A stretch of 64,000 nt of DNA from Cichorium intybus (taxonomy: Eukaryota; Streptophyta; Magnoliopsida; Asterales; Asteraceae), in NCBI GenBank assembly GCA_023525715.1, contig CM042012.1, forward strand, positions 43,689,441 through 43,753,440. The letters run 5' to 3'. Positions 53,395 to 64,000 of this stretch are shown one piece after another (position 1 is the first letter of the stretch; each line of letters opens with the position of its first letter). The position numbers and the translations under genes are program-made. The notes beneath the pieces are model-generated. The model searched no databases, was not told the DNA's origin, and saw only the letters and a program-made list of their open reading frames with translations.

Positions 53395-54288
53395 AGAAAC
53401 AGTGGCATTTTAGTGGCCGATGCAATTCTGAGAGAAATGGCTTCTTTTGAAAATTAAAATATTATTATTTGTTCAAATTAATTTTTTAATATTTCATTTA
53501 TTTTTTTATTACTTGTAAAATATCAGGGTTGTTCAATTTTTTATATATTTTTAATACTCTATAATCAATTTAAAAACTTATTTTTATTAATTAACTATTT
53601 TGAAAGTTTATAAAAAAAATATAAAAGATATGATATTAACTTGATTCTATTTTGGGTTTTAACCGCATTGCAAGTGGTGCAGGTTCTTTTTTGTAGGTTC
53701 ATTTATAACTGCACAAATCGAGTCCATCTCCTTAATCCATTTGCTAGAATTCTTGATTATAATGTTGTAGCATCTAGTATAGAAGGATAGTACAAAGTTA
53801 AATGAGTTTTTTATGTATTACTATAGAGACATGGAGTCTTGTACTATACATCTAAGGTTGTAACCATGCTACCATTTTGTACCAGGATTTTATAATTTTC
53901 TATTATTGTTAAATTCTTCATGCTTATATGCTACAAATATGATTTATTGTAACTATCACCCAGACACCCACTGACTGTTCAGTGTTCACTATGGGTTATG
54001 GGCCAATGTTTTATATTGGGCTAATTACGCTTAATGGCCATTGTTTTAAGTATCCAAGTATCCAAGGCCAAGCAAATTTCAAATAAAGAACTTTTATAGC
54101 ACAATAAACTTTCAAATGCATAAAAACAGAATATTTAAACTCCAATTGTCGACGATTCCAGGCACAAATCTATTATTATTAGGAGATATATATCATTTGA
54201 ATATTAAAAATCATACGGTGCAATTATTTCAGTGGTTTTCGGATGCGGTTTTTCAAAATTGTGTGGTGCGGTTATTTCCGTGCGGTAT
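53395..54288. other. Unassigned AT-rich DNA
   Basis: No gene recognised. GCGGTTATTTCCGTGCGG / GCGGTTTTT motifs lie near 54195-54285. Confidence 0.5.
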
Positions 54289-54295
54289 AAATATA

Positions 54296-54827
54296 AGGGC
54301 TAATAACATAAAAACCACTACAGTTTGGTCAAAATCCGGTTTAAGCACTATATTTTTTTTTGTTCTAAAAAAACCACTCATACTTTCAAAAAAATTCGTA
54401 AAAACCACTCATATTTTCAAAAAGATACATTGCGACCACTATAACAAATTAAAGTCATGATTGTATGTTGCCAAATCGGAACACTTCTTACCCCCGTCGC
54501 ATTCAAAATTTAGTGGATTCAATTGGACACTCTATGCATTCACAACGTGGCCGAAGAGTTGTAATTACGAAAACTAAAATTATATGTAGACAACATTATG
54601 TATCATTTTCACTGCAATGAAGTTCTAATATTTGCGTAAAATGTCGATATGAAACTTTTCATATAACCTTTCGATGAAAAAAATCGTTAAAAGTTATAAA
54701 ATAAAATGAACAGTGGTCAATATGAATTTTTTTTGAAAGTATGAGTGGTTTTTATGGAACAAAAATAAATATAGTGGTTAAACCAGAATTTTGCTCAAAT
54801 TACGGTGGTTTTTATGTTATTAACCCT
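54296..54827. mobile_element. Intact 532-bp MITE (same family as 31994-48938)
   Basis: TIR AGGGCTAATAACATAAAAAC / GTTTTTATGTTATTAACCCT. The 7-bp duplication AAATATA lies at 54289-54295 and 54828-54834. Inner repeats (CATACTTTCAAAAAAATTC and inverse) make it fold back over most of its length. Confidence 0.88.
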
Positions 54828-54834
54828 AAATATA

Positions 54835-57960
<3,126 letters not shown>

Positions 57961-59629
57961 GTGATAACCCTTTTCCGACAAAACACAACTCCGCTACAAT
58001 ACGGTGAATATAATCTTAATTATTCTTCGAATTGTTCATTTACTAACATACTAACTAACTCCCCACAACCAAACAAATACCCACCAACACACCAATTCCC
58101 ACCACCATACAAATACCCACAACAAAATCCTTTCCCACATTCACCACCTGTTCAAGCAATGCAATCTCTTCAACTAAATCCATTCTCATATTTACCACTG
58201 GTTTAAACAATGCAATCTCCACAACAAAATTTTCCTGATGTTGTTGTTTCGGTACTGGAAATGCAACCAACTGAACCAGCGAGGAGGAGAAACAAATCAT
58301 CGAATAAAACAACCACGACACAAAAAGGTCCAAAAATTTGGACACCGAAACGAAGAGGTGGCATTCACGAAAGCATGGATAGCGATCTCGGAAGATGCCT
58401 CTAAAGGAAATAGCCAAATATTTGGGAGCTTATTTGAAAATATTTATGCACATTTTCATGAAACAATGGTTCGAGGAATTTATCGCAATAACGATGGATT
58501 ATGCGGAAAATGGATAAAGTTGCGAGCGGCATGTACCAAATTCAATGCCATCTACAACAACTTTAACAACTAACATCGAAGCGGCGAAAGTGATTTTAAC
58601 GTGTTCAATACAGTGTTAGAACAATTTGCACAAAAAAACAGGAAAACTTTGCGCATTTAAAAGCGTGAAAGGTTTGCAAAAGCAGGCCAAAATGGGTACT
58701 TGTTCCATCAGCAACATTGGATTCGAGTTCGGGCTCAAAACGACCAAGGACGTCGGAATCAAACGACTATATTCCGACGCACAAAACTTGACCGACATTA
58801 ATGAAGATGGTGATGATGTCCTAACGAAAGAACCGTTTCGCCGACTAATGAGACGTGATGAAGCGAAGTAAGCCTCCACATCTTCGTCAACTAAAGAAAA
58901 GTCGGGGACAAGATGGACCTTTTAGTCGAAAGATTTGACCGCTATCTTGAATTACGACAAGAAAAAATGGCTATATGACACGAATAACAAAGGTATCACG
59001 ATTGACAACTTTTAAAATCAATAATGACGGATTAACAGGCCGAGACTTCCACTACTAGAGAAATTGGTATTTAGCCACGAAAAATAGCCACGCAAATTTT
59101 GTGTGGCTAAATAGACACGCAATTACCACGCATCAATTACACCCCAATTTTAGACACGCACTTGTAACGGAACCACAACGCATCATAAATTCGTTGTCGT
59201 TGCGTGGCAAACTTAGCCACGCGATAGCCACGCAGCCATTGAATGCGTGGTAAAAGAGTGGCTAAAATAGATATATGGAAAACTGTGTCTATAGCGTGGC
59301 AAACTTAGCCACGCGATAGCCACACAGTCACTGAATGCGTGGTTAAAGAGTGGCTAATATAGATAAATGAAAAACTGTGTTTATGGCGTGGCTAAATAGA
59401 CACGCAAATGCTACGAACAATAGTTTAAAACATCAGCAAAGGGCTGGTTGATATTGCGTGGCTAAATAGCCACGCATCTACAACGATCCGTTTCGTATTA
59501 TTAATTATATCGTTTTGGGCTATAAGCCTCATCCGTTTTCGTTTTATTGTTAATATTATTAATATTATTATATATTTTTTCGTTTTCGTATTACTTTTTT
59601 CGTTTTCGTTCAAGATATCCCTTTCGTAT

Positions 59630-59735
59630 ACTTATTATTATTATTATTGTTACTATTATTATTATTGTTGTTATTATTATTATTATTAGTCTCATATTAT
59701 TATTATTATTGTTAATATTATTAATATTACGTGTG
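59630..59735. repeat. (TTA/ATT)n microsatellite
   Basis: Imperfect TTATTA/TTG triplet run. Confidence 0.85.
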
Positions 59736-59749
59736 TGTGTATATGGATA

Positions 59750-60600
59750 TGAATGTATGCACAACAATGTGTTGGTGTGTTAAAATCACAAGTGCTTATA
59801 CACATTGAAAAGATAACGTTTGAAATGAACAACGGGTTTGGAAGGTGCACACGCTTGTATGTAAGTCGAATTTACGTATAAACGGAGAAATATAAAGATA
59901 ATAAAGTATAATAAGGATGTACAAAAAATGAACCAAAAAAAATAAGTTTTGGCCTTCAAAAACCGAAAAATACAAATACAGTCGTGGTAATTGCGTGGCT
60001 AATTTACCACGCATTTACCACGTACTGTCTGGTTTTGTGGAAAATGCGTGGCTAATTAGCCACGCAATTACTACAAAGATTTTTGTATTTTTCGTTTTTT
60101 AAAGGGTAAACATTATTTTTTTGGGTTCATTTTTTGCACATCCTTATAATACATTATTATCTTTATATTTTTCAGTTTATACGTAAATTCGACTTACACA
60201 TAAGCGTGTCCACCTTCCAAACCAGTTATTCGTTTCAAGTTTTATCTTTTCAAGGTGTATAAACATATGTATGTGTGAGTTTATGGGTATAATTATGTAT
60301 GTGTGTGTAAAGTATATGTATACGTGTGTGTGTATGTGTGTGTGTGTCCTTGAGTATGAATGTATGCACATCAATGTGTCGGTGTGTTAAAATCACAAGT
60401 GCTTATACACATTGAAAGGATAACGTTTTAAATGAACAACGGGTTTGGAAGGTGTACACGCTTGTGTGCAAGTCAAATTTACGTATATATTGAGGAATAT
60501 AAAGATAATAAAGTATAATAAACGATGTACAAAAAATGAACACAAAAAATAATGATTGACCTTCAAAAAACGAAAAATACAAATACAGTCGTGGTTATTT
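59750..60600. repeat. Three copies of a ~200-bp unit, one inverted, inside the CACTA element
   Basis: The unit (ATGTGTTGGTGTGTTAAAAT, CACAAGTGCTTATACACATT, AACAACGGGTTTGGAAGGTG... to CGAAAAATACAAATACAG) occurs at about 59757-59985 and 60373-60590. It is inverted at about 60085-60262. Copies 1 and 2 can form a long hairpin around the GCGTGGCTAA repeats. Confidence 0.7.
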
Positions 60601-60704
60601 CGTGGCTAATTAACCACGCACTGCCTGGTTGCATGGTAAATGCGTGGCTAGTTAACCACGCAATAACCACGAAATATTTTAATAATTGTTTTCCAGTTCT
60701 TTTA

Positions 60705-60706
<2 letters not shown>

Positions 60707-60799
<93 letters not shown>
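60707..60799. repeat. (TA)n microsatellite
   Basis: About 93 bp of TA inside the CACTA element. Confidence 0.95.
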
Positions 60800-60803
<4 letters not shown>

Positions 60804-60959
60804 GACTTTCGTGGTAGATGCGTGGCTATTTTACCACGTATTAAACACCACTCTTGATTGATGAAGCTTTACGAGTTGTACGTGATGCAATAAAATAAAT
60901 ATCGTGTCTCGTGGCAATTGCGTGTCTGTTTAACCACGCTTTAACCACCGACCCTTTTA

Positions 60960-61876
60960 AAATGAAAAAGCGGGTAATAAACCCTTCTCGATAAAACACA
61001 AACACGCTTCCACATACTCGAAATCTGAAATTTGAAACGAGAGATCGAGAGAGAGCTTGAGAGATTCGTGAATCAGAAAAGAAAAGAAGAAATCGGGAAG
61101 GGGGAAACAAAAATCATCACACGCACACCCTTGTGTGCGTGAATTGCAGATCGATAGAAGGGGAGCCGCTACTGTGCGGCCGTCGGAGGTTGCTGGACCC
61201 GACAGAAAGGGCGGCGGTGGTGCGATTCACAAGAAATCAGGAAGATTTTTGTCGATCTAAGGTCGAGTTCAGCATTTTAGGTCTCGATTTCTTACTGAAA
61301 TCGAAGTAGCAGCGACGAAAAGAACATGCTCCTGCTGTGGGAGGTGCACGACGGCGTCATCAAGCCTCCGGAGTTGCTGTGGCAGGCGGAGGTGCACGAC
61401 GGCGTCACAGTACCAACCTCCATTATTGTGTGATTTCTCTCCATCCAGGTATGTTTTGATTTGAGTTTTATTTCAGTTTTGTGTGATTTCCCTCCGCCTC
61501 AGGTCTCACCGAATATCGCCACTAGCCACTGCGAACTGGTCTCACGGAATCTTGGTGTCACCGCCTCTCGCGGTATGTCTTTATGACTACGATGGTCTCT
61601 CTTTGTCTATTTATTGCAGTCTCTGTCTTCTCCTTGTTAATTTTGTCAGAAGAATCTTCTGAGTTGGGCAAAACTCCAGAAAATAAACTAACAAATTGAT
61701 GTCAAAAGCCCTAAATGGGGAAAAAAACCTTATAAAGAAAGCAAAAATCGATATGTTTAAGTTTAAATGTGTTAATTCTCTGTTGGCTTGTTGAAAATTG
61801 ATGTATCTAAGTTAAAATTTGTTAATCATATTGTGATTTCTATTTCGTGAATTGGGATTGGTAACCGGTTTGCCTG
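60960..61876. other. Leader-like GC-richer segment of the CACTA element
   Basis: GAGA-rich DNA (61036-61090), then GC-richer sequence with CCAG|GTATG-type splice-like sites (61445). It may be a captured 5' UTR and promoter or the lost transposase gene's leader. No coding frame was recognised. Confidence 0.35.
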
Positions 61877-61878
61877 TT

Positions 61879-61985
61879 ACCTTGCACAAAATCCACTGCC
61901 TCCAATGCATCTTTGTTGACTGAAGTTTTCAGTGGCACAGTTGATCTCTTCCAGTGGAATTAGATAAGTTTCAATGCTACAATCT
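61879..61985 (-). pseudogene. Receptor-like kinase fragment captured by the CACTA element
   Basis: The minus strand reads IPLEEINCATENFSQQRCIG then GSGF, matching the start of a plant receptor-like kinase domain (an EI-x-x-AT-x-NF helix and glycine-rich loop G-x-G-x-F). The loop is damaged and only about 30 residues remain. Confidence 0.65.
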
Positions 61986-63417
<1,432 letters not shown>

Positions 63418-64000
63418 TTTGTCAAATATGGTTAATGACAAAAAACATTGGAATTAAAAATAATATTTTGGTATTTTAAAAAAAAAACGTAATGCGTTGT
63501 AATTGCGTGGCTATTTCATGTCAAAAAGTCAAAGAAAGTCAAAGAAAATGTTGGTGGTAATTGCGTGGCTAAATATGGGTGGATATTGCGTGGCTAAATT
63601 TGTGTTACTATTGCGTGGCTAATTTTGTGTGGAAATTGCGTGGCTAACTTTGTGTGTTAATTGCGTGGCTAAACTTGTGGTGTTATTGCGTGGCTAACTT
63701 TGTGTGTTAATTGCGTGGCTAAACTTGTGTTGTTATTGCGTGGCAAATTTGCGTGGCTAATGCGTGGTAAACTGTGCGTGGTAGTTGCGTGGCAAATTTG
63801 CGTGGCTAAAGTATCACTACAATTTAGACACAAAGGGTTCTTCCACAGGTCAGTTTTCGTGGCTATTGCGTGTCTATTCGGCTTTTACCACACAACAGCC
63901 ACGCAAATGTGCGTGGCTAACCCCCTGTTTTCTAGTATTGTTCGAGGCACTTGAAGTGATGAAAGAAAAAAATCCGTAAAAAATATTTAGATTGATCTTT

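Overview
The window is plant nuclear DNA from a eudicot, probably an Asteraceae species. Evidence: plant-type LTR retrotransposons (Tat, Athila-like and Tekay-like), Pack-MULEs carrying fragments of plant genes, a CACTA element, a family-1 UDP-glycosyltransferase of the UGT88 type, and a Myb/SANT-like gene of the kind labelled 'glutathione S-transferase T3-like' and common in composites. The family placement rests on recall of similar proteins and is an inference. The DNA is AT-rich and contains many long (TA)n tracts. There are no bacterial-type operons, CRISPR arrays or rRNA genes.

Layout. 1-~15.2 kb: the 3' part of a decayed Tat-lineage Ty3/gypsy element (pol with several stops, a 41-bp tandem array, an antisense ORF and a probable 3' LTR). 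It is split by a complete Athila-like element (3011-11346, TSD CACCA) that has gag-protease and an Athila-type ORF but no reverse transcriptase or integrase. 15.2-31 kb: a mosaic of terminal-inverted-repeat elements, SINE-like pieces and (TA)n tracts, with two Pack-MULEs. One (16516-18165) carries a NAC-domain fragment. The other (29119-30676) combines fragments of a proteasome RPT3-like gene, a cytochrome P450 and an AAA-ATPase.

31.99-48.94 kb: a three-level nest whose target-site duplications can be read exactly. A 532-bp MITE (TSD TATATAA) holds a Tekay-type LTR element (32034-48441, TSD AAAAT). The left LTR of that element holds a very young LTR element (33029-42668, TSD CTATT) with two 3211-bp LTRs. 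The young element has no gag or pol. Its 3.2-kb interior carries, antisense to the element, an apparently intact four-exon RWP-RK (RKD-like) transcription-factor gene. This is the most notable object in the window.

48.9-57.9 kb: mostly unassigned DNA around the one ordinary-looking intact host gene, a UDP-glycosyltransferase (50824-52239). A hAT MITE and a second copy of the 532-bp MITE lie downstream. 57.96-64 kb: a decayed Myb/SANT-like gene interrupted near its 3' end by a 4.9-kb CACTA element (TSD TTC) that carries a receptor-kinase fragment.

Only two genes look able to make full proteins: the RKD-like gene inside the LTR element and the UGT. They have no evident functional link. The rest is transposon sequence, captured gene fragments and repeats. 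Alignments, identities and boundaries were read by eye; domain names come from recalled family motifs, not searches.
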